DNA of 63,461 nucleotides from Gluconobacter thailandicus F149-1 = NBRC 100600 (GCF_000964465.1 NZ_BANH01000050.1:1-63461); one strand, 5' to 3'; positions 27,271-36,981 are shown, counted from the first letter of the stretch. The notes: generated by a model from the letters alone, not told the origin. Numbers and translations: made by a program.

Positions 27271-28839
27271 TCAGTGATGCCCGACAGTGCCGCCCATGCT
27301 GCGTCCCATACGCCGTTCAGCCATGCGAGCCAGACGCACGAAGGGCAGACCCAGCAACAGATAGGCCGCGCCAACCATCAGCCCTGTTCCGAAATAATCG
27401 TAATACGTGGACGACAGACGTACATAGGTCTGGCTGAGTTCTGTCAGGGTAATGACGGAAACAAGCGAACTGTCCTTGAGTAGGGAAATGAAGTCGTTGG
27501 TCATGACCGGCACAACCGTCCGGAAAGCCTGAGGCACGACCACCAGCCGCAAAGCCTGCCAGTGAGTCATGTTCAGGGCAATCGCCGCTTCCATCTGCCC
27601 GCGCGGCACGGACAACAGCCCCGCACGGTAATTCTCGGCCTCGTAAGCGGCATAGTTCAGCCCGAGAGACAGCACGCCCGCCATGAAAGGTGACAGGCGG
27701 ATACCAAACGCTGGCAGACCATAGAAAATGAACAGCACCTGAATCAGCAGCGGCGTACCGCGCACGATTTCCACATAAAAACCTGCCGTCAAACGCAGTA
27801 TCGCTCCCCCATAGTGCCTGGCAAGCGCGAGCAACAAGCCCAGCGCCACAGCGATAATCATGGCCAGTGCGGAGACCGCCAGCGTCATAAGGGCGGCTTG
27901 CCCGATCAGGGGCAGAAAACCAACATACCGGTGAATCAGAACTTTCCAGTTATTTCCCGTCGTGCTGGCCATGGCCGCGCGGTACCGGTCCCATTCCACC
28001 GGAGCAATATCCAGCTGGGCATGGTCGCCGGTGTAGTTCTCCATCAAAGGAGTCCACAGATTCCAGCGGGCCAGAATTTTGTGAAGCGTCCCGTCTTTGA
28101 TCAGTTCCCCAAGAGCTGCATCCACCTGATCGCGCAGTGCTCGGCTTCCGGGCGCGAAGGCGATGCCATATTCCATGCTGCCGATCGGTTCTCCCACCAG
28201 CTTCATGTCATCGGAAATGCTGCCGTAATACATCGCGATCGGGGCATCGAGCAGGATCGCATCCAGCCGTCCATTCCGAAGATCCGAAAAGGCATTCGTC
28301 TCTTCTTCATAAGACCGAATGTTGGAACCACCCTGCCGACGGAGCATACGCTCCGCTGTCGTGTCCTTGATGGTCCCGATCCTGTGCCCTTTGAGAGCTT
28401 CCATCGTATCGAGGCCGGTCTCTTCCTTACGCAGGATAATGCGCTCGCTCGTCACGTAATAAGGACGCGAGAACAGAACGGCCGCCTTGTGTTCCGGCGT
28501 CATTTCGATGCCGTCCACAACCATGCTGTAAAGGTCGCGGGACAGGCCAGGAATCAGGCCATCCCAGTCATTCTGAATGAAGCGCCCCTTGCGGTGCATC
28601 TTCTCCGCAATGGCATTGACCAGATCGTACTCGAAGCCCGTCATGCGGGACTCATGTTCCGGATCATGGAACACATAAGGCACATTGGCCTCACCGTCCG
28701 AGGCCCAGGGCAGATCCGTGCTGTCCCTGGCTCCCGGAACAACCAGCGGTGTGGCCGTCTGCTCGTCAGCGGCTACGGCATGAACGAATGGCGCAAGCGT
28801 GAGCGCCAGCGCAAAGAGACACGCGAAAAACTTGTTCAT
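27271..28839 (-). CDS. Fused substrate-binding protein-permease of a polar amino-acid ABC importer
   Basis: This 522-residue protein joins two usual subunits of a PAAT-family importer. Residues 1-24 are a signal peptide. About 40-265 are a type II periplasmic binding protein, with MTGFEYDLVNAIAEKMHRK and LDAILLDAPIAMYY. About 305-515 are the HisM/GlnP-like permease with five or so helices, VEIVRGTPLLIQVLFIFYG, and the EAA-type loop ALNMTHWQALRLVVVPQA. Fusion in one chain is known in this family in some bacteria. The start overlaps the ATPase gene by four bases. Substrate is probably a polar or charged amino acid; no residue seen decides which. Confidence 0.88.
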   Translation of the reverse strand: MNKFFACLFALALTLAPFVHAVAADEQTATPLVVPGARDSTDLPWASDGEANVPYVFHDPEHESRMTGFEYDLVNAIAEKMHRKGRFIQNDWDGLIPGLSRDLYSMVVDGIEMTPEHKAAVLFSRPYYVTSERIILRKEETGLDTMEALKGHRIGTIKDTTAERMLRRQGGSNIRSYEEETNAFSDLRNGRLDAILLDAPIAMYYGSISDDMKLVGEPIGSMEYGIAFAPGSRALRDQVDAALGELIKDGTLHKILARWNLWTPLMENYTGDHAQLDIAPVEWDRYRAAMASTTGNNWKVLIHRYVGFLPLIGQAALMTLAVSALAMIIAVALGLLLALARHYGGAILRLTAGFYVEIVRGTPLLIQVLFIFYGLPAFGIRLSPFMAGVLSLGLNYAAYEAENYRAGLLSVPRGQMEAAIALNMTHWQALRLVVVPQAFRTVVPVMTNDFISLLKDSSLVSVITLTELSQTYVRLSSTYYDYFGTGLMVGAAYLLLGLPFVRLARMAERRMGRSMGGTVGHH

Positions 28840-29585
28840 GACAGCAGCGTCCGCAGGAAGCGGCGCGTGCGCCCCTCTTTCGGGTTGGCGAACATCAGAT
28901 CCGGGTCACCGCTCTCCACAATTTCCCCGCCTTCGACATAAAGTACCCGGTCAGAGGCAGCCCGGGCAAATCGCATGTCATGTGTCACGACAAGCTGCGT
29001 CATACCGTCATCGTCCAGATCCCGCATGACGGACAGAACCTCTTCCGAAAGCTCCGGATCAAGTGCGGAAGTCGGTTCATCGTACAGCATCACGGAAGGC
29101 TTCATCGCCAGTGCCCGCGCAATGGCGGCGCGCTGCTTCTGGCCGCCTGAGAGACTGTCCGGATAACGGCTTTTGACGCCAGAGAGACCGACTTTCTCCA
29201 AAAGGGTGCATGCGGTGGCCTGCGCCTCATCCCGCGAGATACCCTTCACCTGCATGGGAGCCATCATGACATTGTCGATGACGGTTCTGTGCGGAAAAAG
29301 ATTGAAGGCCTGAAACACCATACCGACATGCGCGCGCAGCCGATGGGCCTGCGCTTCATTGGCACGCGTCCAGCTTTTGCCAGTACAGGAAAGTGTCACG
29401 TCTTCAATACGGACTGTCCCGGCATCAGGATGCTCCAGAAAATTGAGGCACCGCAGGAACGTGGATTTGCCACAGCCTGAAGGCCCGATAATCGAGATCA
29501 GTTCGCCACGTTCAACATCAAGTGACAGACCACGAAGAATTTCGTTGCCATCAAAAGACTTGGCGATTGCGCTCGCCTGTAACAC
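28836..29585 (-). CDS. Polar amino-acid ABC transporter ATP-binding protein
   Basis: This 249-residue ATPase energises the fused binding protein-permease downstream. It has Walker A GPSGCGKSTF, the signature LSGGQKQRAAIARAL, Walker B MLYDEPTSALDPEL and the switch His in VVTHDMRFARAASDRV. The sequence is closest to the GlnQ/HisP group of PAAT transporters. The start codon is GTG. The four-base ATGA overlap with the downstream gene implies coupled synthesis of both halves. The region 29586-29795 upstream is shared with the divergent ccmA and must hold both promoters, though I see no strong hexamer pair there. Confidence 0.92.
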   Translation of the reverse strand: MLQASAIAKSFDGNEILRGLSLDVERGELISIIGPSGCGKSTFLRCLNFLEHPDAGTVRIEDVTLSCTGKSWTRANEAQAHRLRAHVGMVFQAFNLFPHRTVIDNVMMAPMQVKGISRDEAQATACTLLEKVGLSGVKSRYPDSLSGGQKQRAAIARALAMKPSVMLYDEPTSALDPELSEEVLSVMRDLDDDGMTQLVVTHDMRFARAASDRVLYVEGGEIVESGDPDLMFANPKEGRTRRFLRTLLS

Positions 29586-29795
29586 CAGATCAGTCAGTTC
29601 CGGATATCCTTTCAGAAGACGTACGATTTCTCCATCGCTCAGCCCTCATAACGAACCTCGCTACAGCTATCGAGACCTTTCCGTCACGTGACTGCGAGAA
29701 TTCACCATATTGCAGCTTTTCGGACGCCCCTTGCAGTTCTTTTCTCCAGGGGCTCTAAGTCAGACAGGACTGTGTAACGAGACAGAACAAGAGAC

Positions 29796-30425
29796 ATGCC
29801 CCCCCAGCCGCCTCCTTCAACACCTGCCTTGCCCCTTCTGGATGTCAGGGATGTTACGGTGTTCCGCGGAGACCGACTGGTGCTTGATAGCGTGTCACTG
29901 TCATTGTTCGCCGGAGATGCGATGATCCTGACCGGCCCGAATGGCGCAGGAAAATCCACGCTCCTGAGAACCATTTCCGGATTACGCAAACCAGATGGCG
30001 GAACGGTCGAACGTCAGACGGAACTCGCCTGGCTAGGCCATCAGGATGCCCTTAAGCCCGGAATGTCGCTGACCCAAAATCTTGCACTCGCCGCGAAGCT
30101 CGGGCAAGGCCAGATGAACGAGGTTCTGGACGCTCTGGATCTGGCGTTTCTGGCCGATCTGCCGGCGCGCCTTCTCTCTTCCGGGCAGAAACGTCGCGCC
30201 GCTTTTGCACGTGTCATGCTATCCGGTGCACCACTTTGGCTTCTGGATGAGCCCACTGTCGGGCTGGATGTGGCGAGTATCGAGCGCCTTGGTGCCATCA
30301 TGGCCGCACATCGCGCCAAGGGGGGCGCCATGATCGTGACGACGCATGTTCCCCTGCCCCTTGAAAACACCCGTTCGCATGAACTGCCATCTCTCGCGAA
30401 TGTTGAACCGATCTGGTTGTCATGA
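29796..30425 (+). CDS. ccmA: Heme exporter ATP-binding protein CcmA
   Basis: CcmA is the ATPase of the CcmABCDE system that releases holo-CcmE during cytochrome c maturation. This 209-residue protein has Walker A GPNGAGKSTLL, a Ccm-like signature LLSSGQKRRAAFARVML and Walker B LWLLDEPTVGLD. The Gln in the SGQKRR signature is characteristic of CcmA. The N-terminus is Pro-rich for about 12 residues. It overlaps ccmB by four bases. No ccmC, ccmD or ccmE is seen in the window, so the rest of the pathway is elsewhere. Confidence 0.9.
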   Translation: MPPQPPPSTPALPLLDVRDVTVFRGDRLVLDSVSLSLFAGDAMILTGPNGAGKSTLLRTISGLRKPDGGTVERQTELAWLGHQDALKPGMSLTQNLALAAKLGQGQMNEVLDALDLAFLADLPARLLSSGQKRRAAFARVMLSGAPLWLLDEPTVGLDVASIERLGAIMAAHRAKGGAMIVTTHVPLPLENTRSHELPSLANVEPIWLS

Positions 30426-31087
30426 CTGCTTTTCTTGCCCTGATCGACCGTGACCTTCGCATGGCCTACCGGTTTGGTGCCGATACGCTCGCATCCCTGC
30501 TCTTCTTTATACTGTGCGGCAGTCTGTTCCCGCTGGCACTCGGCCCCTCTCCGGATCTGCTGCGCCATATGGGGCCAGGGATTGTCTGGGTCTGCGCCCT
30601 TCTGGCCTCTCTGCTTCCTCTGGACCGCCTGTTCGGCTCGGAACTGGAAGACGGATCACTCGATCTGCTCATGCTGACGGGGCTGCCAGCATATGCCGTT
30701 GCGTTCGCCAAGATGATCGCTCACTGGCTGACAACGGGCTTGCCGTTGCTGATCGCCGCGATCCCGCTCGGGATTATGCTAGGCGTCAAGGGTGGCGAAC
30801 TCCCCCTGCTACTTCTGGGTTTGATGCTGGGAACCATGTGTCTGTCCCTCTTGGGTGGCATGGCGGCCTCCGTGGTGCTTGGCGCCCGACGTGGAGGCGT
30901 TCTTCTGCCGTTGCTAGTGCTTCCCCTCGCGACACCCGTGCTGATTTTTGGCGCGGCATCGTCCTACGCTGGCCAGCTTGGCGCCTCCCCGGCTGCCGGA
31001 TTCGACCTTCTGGGCGCCTGCTTGCTGGCCATGTTACCGCTATGCCCTCTCGCCGCCGGACAAGGGCTCAAAGCAGCCGTCAGCTAA
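30422..31087 (+). CDS. ccmB: Heme exporter membrane protein CcmB
   Basis: This 221-residue integral membrane protein has six predicted helices and the family-typical opening with LIDRDLRMAYRFGADTLASLL, quoted here as LIDRDLRMAYRFG. The later segment LLGGMAASVVLGARRGGVLL also fits CcmB. It forms the membrane channel of the CcmAB complex. It is translationally coupled to ccmA. After the stop comes a 232-base AT-rich gap with no gene; that gap holds a perfect inverted repeat discussed separately and the presumed promoter of the Hint gene. Confidence 0.9.
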   Translation: MTAFLALIDRDLRMAYRFGADTLASLLFFILCGSLFPLALGPSPDLLRHMGPGIVWVCALLASLLPLDRLFGSELEDGSLDLLMLTGLPAYAVAFAKMIAHWLTTGLPLLIAAIPLGIMLGVKGGELPLLLLGLMLGTMCLSLLGGMAASVVLGARRGGVLLPLLVLPLATPVLIFGAASSYAGQLGASPAAGFDLLGACLLAMLPLCPLAAGQGLKAAVS

Positions 31088-31194
31088 GGCCGCAACACCA
31101 TAATCTTTTGATTCATGTGGATTTTATGCCCGCTTCACGTTCCAGGGAGCGAAGAGCAGCACCTTGTACTGCGCCTTACCAATTCATGAACTGT

Positions 31195-31214
31195 TTGTAT
31201 TTTTCAAAATACAA
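31195..31214. promoter_or_regulatory. Perfect inverted repeat before the Hint gene
   Basis: TTGTATTTT (31195-31203) and AAAATACAA (31206-31214) are exact complements separated by two bases, in an AT-rich stretch 105 bases before the Hint start. Just downstream, TTGAAT and TAATGA are 18 bases apart and could form a promoter. The repeat could be an operator for a dimeric regulator or part of a 3' hairpin for ccmB. Confidence 0.45.
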
Positions 31215-31319
31215 TTGAATGTTAGTTTTGTTTGAACGTAATGATGCGCAGAGATTCGGGCCGTCAGATCGATTGTCTGCCACGGCCCTGCCAGACATAT
31301 TATTAATTGGAACAAACAC

Positions 31320-32945
31320 GTGACGAACACGACAGACTGGTCATCCATCCCCCAGAAAGGCGGTGACCTTGGTACCGATGGACAGGAAACCATTGTTACG
31401 GGCAGCCCCAGCACAGCCGTAGACAGCCTGACCATTCACGGAACGGTAGATCTCAACAACAACAAAACAGTAGAAGTCCAGCAGCTCACGCTGAGCAGCA
31501 ATGCCCTGCTTGTTATCAATGCCGGCACGAACTTCAAGCTGAACGCCAGCACACTCCCTGCTGGTACCATCAAGATGAATGGTGGCTCCTTTACGGACAC
31601 CAATGCTTACGGCTCCGCAGGCCCGCTGGTCTTTGATTTTGGCGATCCTGCAGCTAACAGCTCTGTTAGTATTAACGCTTATAATAATACCAATGTCAGC
31701 TTCGCGAATGTAGCTCCTGGCGATAACATCACATTCCTGAATTCCTATGGCGCTGTAAAGCTCGTGGATTCCGGCGATGGTGTCATCACCGTCACAGACA
31801 GTAGCGGCAAAACTCTCAGCACCCTTCACACGGCCAAGAATCCGCAGGGCACATACTACAAAGCTGCAGATTTCAGCACATCCAGCAGTGGCGATAACTC
31901 CACGCTGACATGCTTCCTTGCAGGCTCAATGATCCTGACGCCTACTGGCGAAGCTGCTGTCGAAAGCCTTGAAGCTGGCGACAACGTCATCGTGAATGTT
32001 GCTGGCCGAGAAGAAATCCGCCCTGTGACATGGGCTGGCCGCCGCAGCATGATGGTTCGCGCTGATCTTCCTGCCGATGAAGCCGGCTATCCGGTCCGCA
32101 TCCTTGCGGATGCCATCTCCCCGGGCGTCCCCCATCAGGATCTGCTGGTCACGGCTGAACACTGCCTGTTCCTTGATGGCAAGCTCATCCCAGCCCGTAT
32201 GCTGGTGAACGGTCGTTCCATCCATTACGACCTGTCCATCACGTCCTACGAGTATTTCCACATCGAGACGGCAGAACACTCTGTCATCACGGCCAATGGC
32301 CTGCTGACCGAGAGCTACCTGAATACCGGCAACCGTGGTTCCTTTCGACAGGACGGTTCCGTTGTCAGCATTGGTGGCGTCATCAAGAGCTGGGCAGAAG
32401 ACGCTGCGGCTCCCCTGACGACAGCTCGTGAAACGGTTGAGCCGGTATTCCACGCGATTACGGCACGCGCTGAGGCAATTGGCGTCTCTGAGAATGACCA
32501 GGCTGTCACGCTGACAGACGATGCAGACCTGCACCTCGTCACGGAAGATGGTACGATCCTCCGCAAGATGCGTGAGACGAACGGCTACGCCATGTTCATG
32601 CTCCCGCAGAACGTGCGCACCGTGCGCCTGATGTCTCGCACGAGCCGTCCGGCAGACGTTATCGGACCGTTCGTTGATGATCGTCGCCAGCTTGGTGTGC
32701 TCGTTGGCAGCGTTGTTCTGTATGATGCAGGCAGCACGACCAACCTTTCCGCCCACCTGACGAAAGAAACGCTGTCTGGCTGGAGCGCCCTGGAAAGCCA
32801 GGCTGCCCGCTGGACGACCGGTAATGCCGAGATCCAGATCAAAGACCGAGCTGCACACAGCATCGCCATGGTGGGCGTGCAGATCCTGTCGAACAGCCAG
32901 TACATCGTTTCTGAAGTAAAGACAGCAGCAGCCCTCACAGCCTGA
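31320..32945 (+). CDS. Hint-domain protein with beta-rich N-terminal region
   Basis: This 541-residue protein starts at GTG. Residues 1-200 are rich in Thr, Asn, Ser and Gly with short repeated beta-like strands (DSLTIHGTVDLNNN, VQQLTLSSNALLVIN), as in autotransporter or adhesin-like beta-helices. From about 202 a Hint (Hedgehog/intein-like) domain begins with the nucleophile-type Cys in CFLAGSMILTPTGEAAVESL and continues to about 340, with TAEHCLFLDG in place of the common T-x-x-H block. A C-terminal domain of about 180 residues follows. No signal peptide is evident, so secretion may use a type I or other leaderless route. Self-cleavage is plausible but not shown. A terminator follows. Confidence 0.82.
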   Translation: MTNTTDWSSIPQKGGDLGTDGQETIVTGSPSTAVDSLTIHGTVDLNNNKTVEVQQLTLSSNALLVINAGTNFKLNASTLPAGTIKMNGGSFTDTNAYGSAGPLVFDFGDPAANSSVSINAYNNTNVSFANVAPGDNITFLNSYGAVKLVDSGDGVITVTDSSGKTLSTLHTAKNPQGTYYKAADFSTSSSGDNSTLTCFLAGSMILTPTGEAAVESLEAGDNVIVNVAGREEIRPVTWAGRRSMMVRADLPADEAGYPVRILADAISPGVPHQDLLVTAEHCLFLDGKLIPARMLVNGRSIHYDLSITSYEYFHIETAEHSVITANGLLTESYLNTGNRGSFRQDGSVVSIGGVIKSWAEDAAAPLTTARETVEPVFHAITARAEAIGVSENDQAVTLTDDADLHLVTEDGTILRKMRETNGYAMFMLPQNVRTVRLMSRTSRPADVIGPFVDDRRQLGVLVGSVVLYDAGSTTNLSAHLTKETLSGWSALESQAARWTTGNAEIQIKDRAAHSIAMVGVQILSNSQYIVSEVKTAAALTA

Positions 32946-32967
32946 TTTCGCTTTCTTTTCAAGCAGG

Positions 32968-33000
32968 AAACGCCAGCCTTCAAAGGCTGGCGTTTTTTGT
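32968..33000. terminator. Terminator after the Hint gene
   Basis: ACGCCAGCC and GGCTGGCGT form a perfect nine-base-pair stem with a six-base loop, followed by six T residues. A short A run precedes it. It closes the Hint transcript, 22 bases after the stop. Confidence 0.93.
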
Positions 33001-33092
33001 TTTAAGCGTCTGAAATACCGCATGCCATCTCGACGCCGATATGAAACCGCCGCATCATTGGGCTAAATTTCATATGAGAAGTCTTGTTCATT

Positions 33093-36000
33093 ATGCGGTT
33101 CTCCCTTCGACGCTCCCTTCTTTCATGTGCTGCTCTCCTGGGGTGCGGCTATGGTCTGACAGCCCAGGCAGAAACCGGATATTTCAGGGAACCGTCCCTC
33201 ACTGGCCAGACAGTTCTGTTCAATGCGGAACAGTCTGTATGGAGCGTTCCTCTTGGAGGAGGCACCGCCCAGCGCCTGACCAGCGCGCCTCATGGGGCCA
33301 ATGCGGTTGACCCGCATCCCGTTCTTTCCCCGGACGGAACCGAAATTGCGTTTCTGGCCAATTATGATGGCCCGACAGAAATTTATGTCATGCCAAGCTC
33401 GGGTGGCACGCCTCGGCGTGTAACATTTGAGAACGCCCCCAAACTGCTTCTGACCGGTTGGGATTCCCACGCTGGCATTCTGTATGCCATGCCGGATGCG
33501 ACCGGGCCCTACTACAGTTACAACGTCGCGTCTCTCGACCCGAAGACAGGCACCAAACACGTTTACCCCTTGGCCTACGCCAATGACGCCGCCCTCAGCC
33601 CTGACGGAAAATGGCTCTATGCCGTCCGCTTCGGGCTTGCCGTCACGGGCGATCACATGCGGGCCTATCGGGGCGGCAGCCTGTCCCAGCTCTGGCGCTT
33701 CGATCTGCAAGCCGGAAAAGAAGCCGAGCGGATCGGGTCACGTACGGCCAATCTCCTTCACCCCATGCCCTGGCGTAACCGGCTGATCGTGATTTCCGAC
33801 GAGAACGGCCGCTACAATCTCTGGAACCTCGCAACGGATGGAACCGATGCGAAGCAACTCACGCAGTTTACGGATTACAGTGTTCTGGAGGCCTCCCTCT
33901 CCGGAGACACTGTCGTCTTTCGCAAGGGGGCTGACCTGTTTGCTTTGGACCTGACATCCGGCCAGATCAAACAGATCCCCATCACACTGGTGTCGGACAA
34001 CGCACCGCGTGCGCCTTACTGGCTGGATCGCCCGACACGCTTCACGACGTCTGAGGCCATCTCTCCCAAGGGCAATGCGACGGTCTTCACCATGCGTGGG
34101 CATACTGTTGTGGCTGCAGCATCGCCCCGACGTCTGATCGTTATTCCAACCGCGGATAATGTGCGCCTGAGATTGGCCCGCGTCACACCAGACGGCAAAT
34201 CCGTTATCGCCTTCAGCGATGCTGGCGGGGAATCCTCATTATGGCGTTTTGCAGCCGATGGCAGCGGAAAGGGAGAAGCACTGAGCCAGCCTTCCTCGAC
34301 CGAACCCGTCGCGCTGGCTATTTCGCCAGATGGAAAATACGTGGCCCACACAGACCTCCTCGGTCGCCTATGGCTCTTCAACCTTTCCAGCAGGTCCGAG
34401 AAGCTGGTGGATGACGCCACTTCGGACGGGACGAATGTTTTCGACGCGCTCTCATGGTCAGCAGACGGGAAAATTCTGTCTTTTGTCAGAACCCGTGGCA
34501 CTGGGCTCCGTCGACAGATTGCCCTCTATGCACCTGAAACCGGCCGGACGGGGTGGGTCACCGGAGACCGCTACGATTCTTACAGCCCGACATTTTCCCC
34601 AGACGGAAAATGGCTCTGGTTCTTGTCTGACCGGACCTTCTCTCTCGCCAATGACTCTCCATGGGGGGACCGTAATCTTGGTCCGGCATTTCCTCACCGA
34701 ACGGGGATCTATGCTCTGGCACTTCAGGCCGAAAACCGCTTCCCCTTCCAGCCTCCGACTGAACTGGATCATGACGACAGCAAGACCAAGCCTGAGCCCA
34801 AGGATGGAGAAAAAGACGACAAGAAGGCACCGAAAAAGCCCTTGCCCGCTCTTGAATGGAACGGACTGGCGGATCGCCTGTATCAGGTTCCGGTTCCCGC
34901 AGCGGACTATCATGGGCTAGGAGCCTCCAGCGAGTTCCTCTTCACCATGGATGGCACGGGGGAAGATACGAACCCTCTGAAGTCCATCCACATCGACAAC
35001 AATGAGCACAAGGTCGAAACCTTTGCTCCGAAGGTTGAAGACTTCGACATCTCGGCTGATGGCAAAACCATCATGACCGTCACGCCGCGCCCAAAGCAGA
35101 CGCCGGACGTGATGCTGCTCCCTGTCGGGGCGAAAAAGCCTGACGATGTTGCTGGCAAGACCGTCAGTCTGGATGGACTTCGCCTGAGGATCGACCCGGC
35201 GCAGGAATGGAGCGATGAATTTGTTGATGCCTGGCGCCTGCATCGTGACCATTACTACGACCGCGATCTGCATGGCGTGGACTGGAAAGCTGTCAGAGCC
35301 CATTTTGCACCGTTTGTGGACCGACTGGGGGATCGCGCTGATCTGGATGACCTGCTCGGACAGATGGTGGCGGAAATTGGTGCCATGCATTCCCAGCTTC
35401 GTCCGGCACAGAGCCTTGACGAACCAGCTACAAGCCTGATCGCCGGGCTGGGCGCGCAACTGACACGTGAAACCCAAGGCTTCTGCATCACACATATATA
35501 TAGAGGAGACCGGGATCTGCCGGATCAGCAATCTCCCCTCGCGGCACCCGGCGTGGACGCTCAGGATGGAGATCTGATTGTGGCCGTCAACGGTCAGCTT
35601 ACGGCTGGCGAACCGGATCTCTCTACCTTGCTTGCCAATCAGGCTGGAAAGCAGGTTCTTCTCACGCTCTCCCGCAAGGGAAAAGAGCACAAGACAGTCG
35701 TGACAGCCGTCAGTTTTGCCAAGCAGAAATCCCTTCGTGCGCGGGACTGGGAAGTCAGCCGCGCGGACGCTGTGGATCGCGCAAGCCATGGGCGTATCGG
35801 CTACCTGCATCTGCAAGCCATGGTCGGAGACGACATGGAGGCCTTTGCACGGGAATTCTACGCCAATATCGACAAGGACGGCCTGATTGTTGATGTCCGC
35901 GGGAACAACGGCGGCAACATTGACAGCTGGGTTCTGACCCAACTCATGCGCCGGCCATGGATGTTCTGGAGCCGCTACGGCAACGCACCGGCCATCGATA

Positions 36001-36407
36001 TGCAGCAGGCCTTCCAGGGACATCTTATCGTCATCGCTGATGAAAGAACCTATTCAGACGGTGAGACCTTCTCGCAGGGGATAAAGTCTCTTCATCTCGC
36101 GCCGGTTCTCGGTGAGCGCACAGCGGGCGCAGGCGTCTGGCTTTCTGACGGTGATCGCCTGATCGATAACGGGAATGCCCGCACGGCTGAAAATCCGTAT
36201 TTCGATATGAACGGGCACTGGCTGGTCGAGAACAAAGGCGTCTCACCGGACATTGAAATCGAGAACATGCCGGTTGCGGCTTTCAACGGCCAGGACCAGC
36301 AGCTTGATGCGGCAATTGCCTATCTGAACAAGCAGATGACCGACCATCCTCGACAGGCGCTCAAGGCAGAAGCCTTTCCGCCGGAACAGCCAGCGCCCCC
36401 GAAGTAA
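33093..36407 (+). CDS. Tricorn-like S41 peptidase, secreted
   Basis: This 1104-residue protein has a signal peptide (about 1-25, AALLGCGYGLTAQA) and is expected in the periplasm. About residues 30-330 and 330-560 are WD40/PD40-type beta-propeller repeats with the recurring L-S-P-D-G-x pattern. A charged Lys/Asp/Glu linker lies near 565-585. A PDZ-like segment around 790-870 precedes the S41 core with GIRGNNGG-type VDVRGNNGGN and the Tricorn nucleophile motif YSDGETFSQG, Ser 988. The gene ends at a terminator. A TTG nine bases earlier is an alternative start. It is probably a protein-quality or peptide-degrading protease. Confidence 0.9.
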   Translation: MRFSLRRSLLSCAALLGCGYGLTAQAETGYFREPSLTGQTVLFNAEQSVWSVPLGGGTAQRLTSAPHGANAVDPHPVLSPDGTEIAFLANYDGPTEIYVMPSSGGTPRRVTFENAPKLLLTGWDSHAGILYAMPDATGPYYSYNVASLDPKTGTKHVYPLAYANDAALSPDGKWLYAVRFGLAVTGDHMRAYRGGSLSQLWRFDLQAGKEAERIGSRTANLLHPMPWRNRLIVISDENGRYNLWNLATDGTDAKQLTQFTDYSVLEASLSGDTVVFRKGADLFALDLTSGQIKQIPITLVSDNAPRAPYWLDRPTRFTTSEAISPKGNATVFTMRGHTVVAAASPRRLIVIPTADNVRLRLARVTPDGKSVIAFSDAGGESSLWRFAADGSGKGEALSQPSSTEPVALAISPDGKYVAHTDLLGRLWLFNLSSRSEKLVDDATSDGTNVFDALSWSADGKILSFVRTRGTGLRRQIALYAPETGRTGWVTGDRYDSYSPTFSPDGKWLWFLSDRTFSLANDSPWGDRNLGPAFPHRTGIYALALQAENRFPFQPPTELDHDDSKTKPEPKDGEKDDKKAPKKPLPALEWNGLADRLYQVPVPAADYHGLGASSEFLFTMDGTGEDTNPLKSIHIDNNEHKVETFAPKVEDFDISADGKTIMTVTPRPKQTPDVMLLPVGAKKPDDVAGKTVSLDGLRLRIDPAQEWSDEFVDAWRLHRDHYYDRDLHGVDWKAVRAHFAPFVDRLGDRADLDDLLGQMVAEIGAMHSQLRPAQSLDEPATSLIAGLGAQLTRETQGFCITHIYRGDRDLPDQQSPLAAPGVDAQDGDLIVAVNGQLTAGEPDLSTLLANQAGKQVLLTLSRKGKEHKTVVTAVSFAKQKSLRARDWEVSRADAVDRASHGRIGYLHLQAMVGDDMEAFAREFYANIDKDGLIVDVRGNNGGNIDSWVLTQLMRRPWMFWSRYGNAPAIDMQQAFQGHLIVIADERTYSDGETFSQGIKSLHLAPVLGERTAGAGVWLSDGDRLIDNGNARTAENPYFDMNGHWLVENKGVSPDIEIENMPVAAFNGQDQQLDAAIAYLNKQMTDHPRQALKAEAFPPEQPAPPK

Positions 36408-36422
36408 GGCGCAGGCGATCAG

Positions 36423-36451
36423 GGCCTCTGCTCCCGGCAGAGGCCTTTTTT
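36423..36451 (+). terminator. Terminator after the S41 peptidase
   Basis: GGCCTCTGC and GCAGAGGCC form a nine-base-pair stem with a five-base loop, followed by six T residues. The T tract touches the stop codon of the convergent cytochrome b561 gene. Confidence 0.93.
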
Positions 36452-36981
36452 CAGAGCATCATGTCCATGACCTGATCGCGCCGGGAAAGCCGGTGCATCA
36501 GGGCAGCCAGAATATGCCCGGCAATCAGAACACCCAGTATCCAGGCCGAGAACTGGTGCAGCACTCCCAGGGCGGGAGCCAGAAGAGGTGTTTTCTGGAT
36601 GAGCGCTGGAAGATGAACGGTCCAGAGCATCTGGACCGGGGCTCCGTAAGCGGACGCCATGAGCCAGCCTGTCAGAGGCGTACTTAGCATCAGAAGATAG
36701 AGACATCCCTGAAGAACCCGCGCAGCAATCTGCTGCTCTTCAGGAATACTCTCCGGCAATGCCGGCGGACGGTGGGTTGCGCGCCAGGCCATTCTCAACA
36801 CCACAAGAATAATGACTGTCGACGCGATTTCCTTATGAATGGACAGCAGTTCCCCTTTGAGGGGAGAGGGTCCACGCGGCAGAAGCCGTCCAGCAGAAAA
36901 GCCGATCATCCAGACGGGAATGATGATGGCCGCCATGCCCCAGTGAAACAGGCGGGCCGTAAGAGAATAACGCTGGGGCAC
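36451..36981 (-). CDS. Cytochrome b561 family protein
   Basis: This 176-residue membrane protein has four helices and the b561 fold of bacterial type. It opens RYSLTARLFHWGMAAIIIPVW with the first heme His, and has His in LLSIHKEIAS, VHLPALIQ and LHQFSAWILGVLIAGHILAAL, quoted here as LHQFSAWILGVLIAGH. It would carry electrons between quinol and periplasmic acceptors, as CybB does. The frame runs 44 codons further up, but that part overlaps the divergent YqaA gene and looks non-coding; the GTG at 36981 with ACGGA upstream fits family length. It converges on the S41 peptidase gene at a shared terminator. Confidence 0.85.
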   Translation of the reverse strand: MPQRYSLTARLFHWGMAAIIIPVWMIGFSAGRLLPRGPSPLKGELLSIHKEIASTVIILVVLRMAWRATHRPPALPESIPEEQQIAARVLQGCLYLLMLSTPLTGWLMASAYGAPVQMLWTVHLPALIQKTPLLAPALGVLHQFSAWILGVLIAGHILAALMHRLSRRDQVMDMML

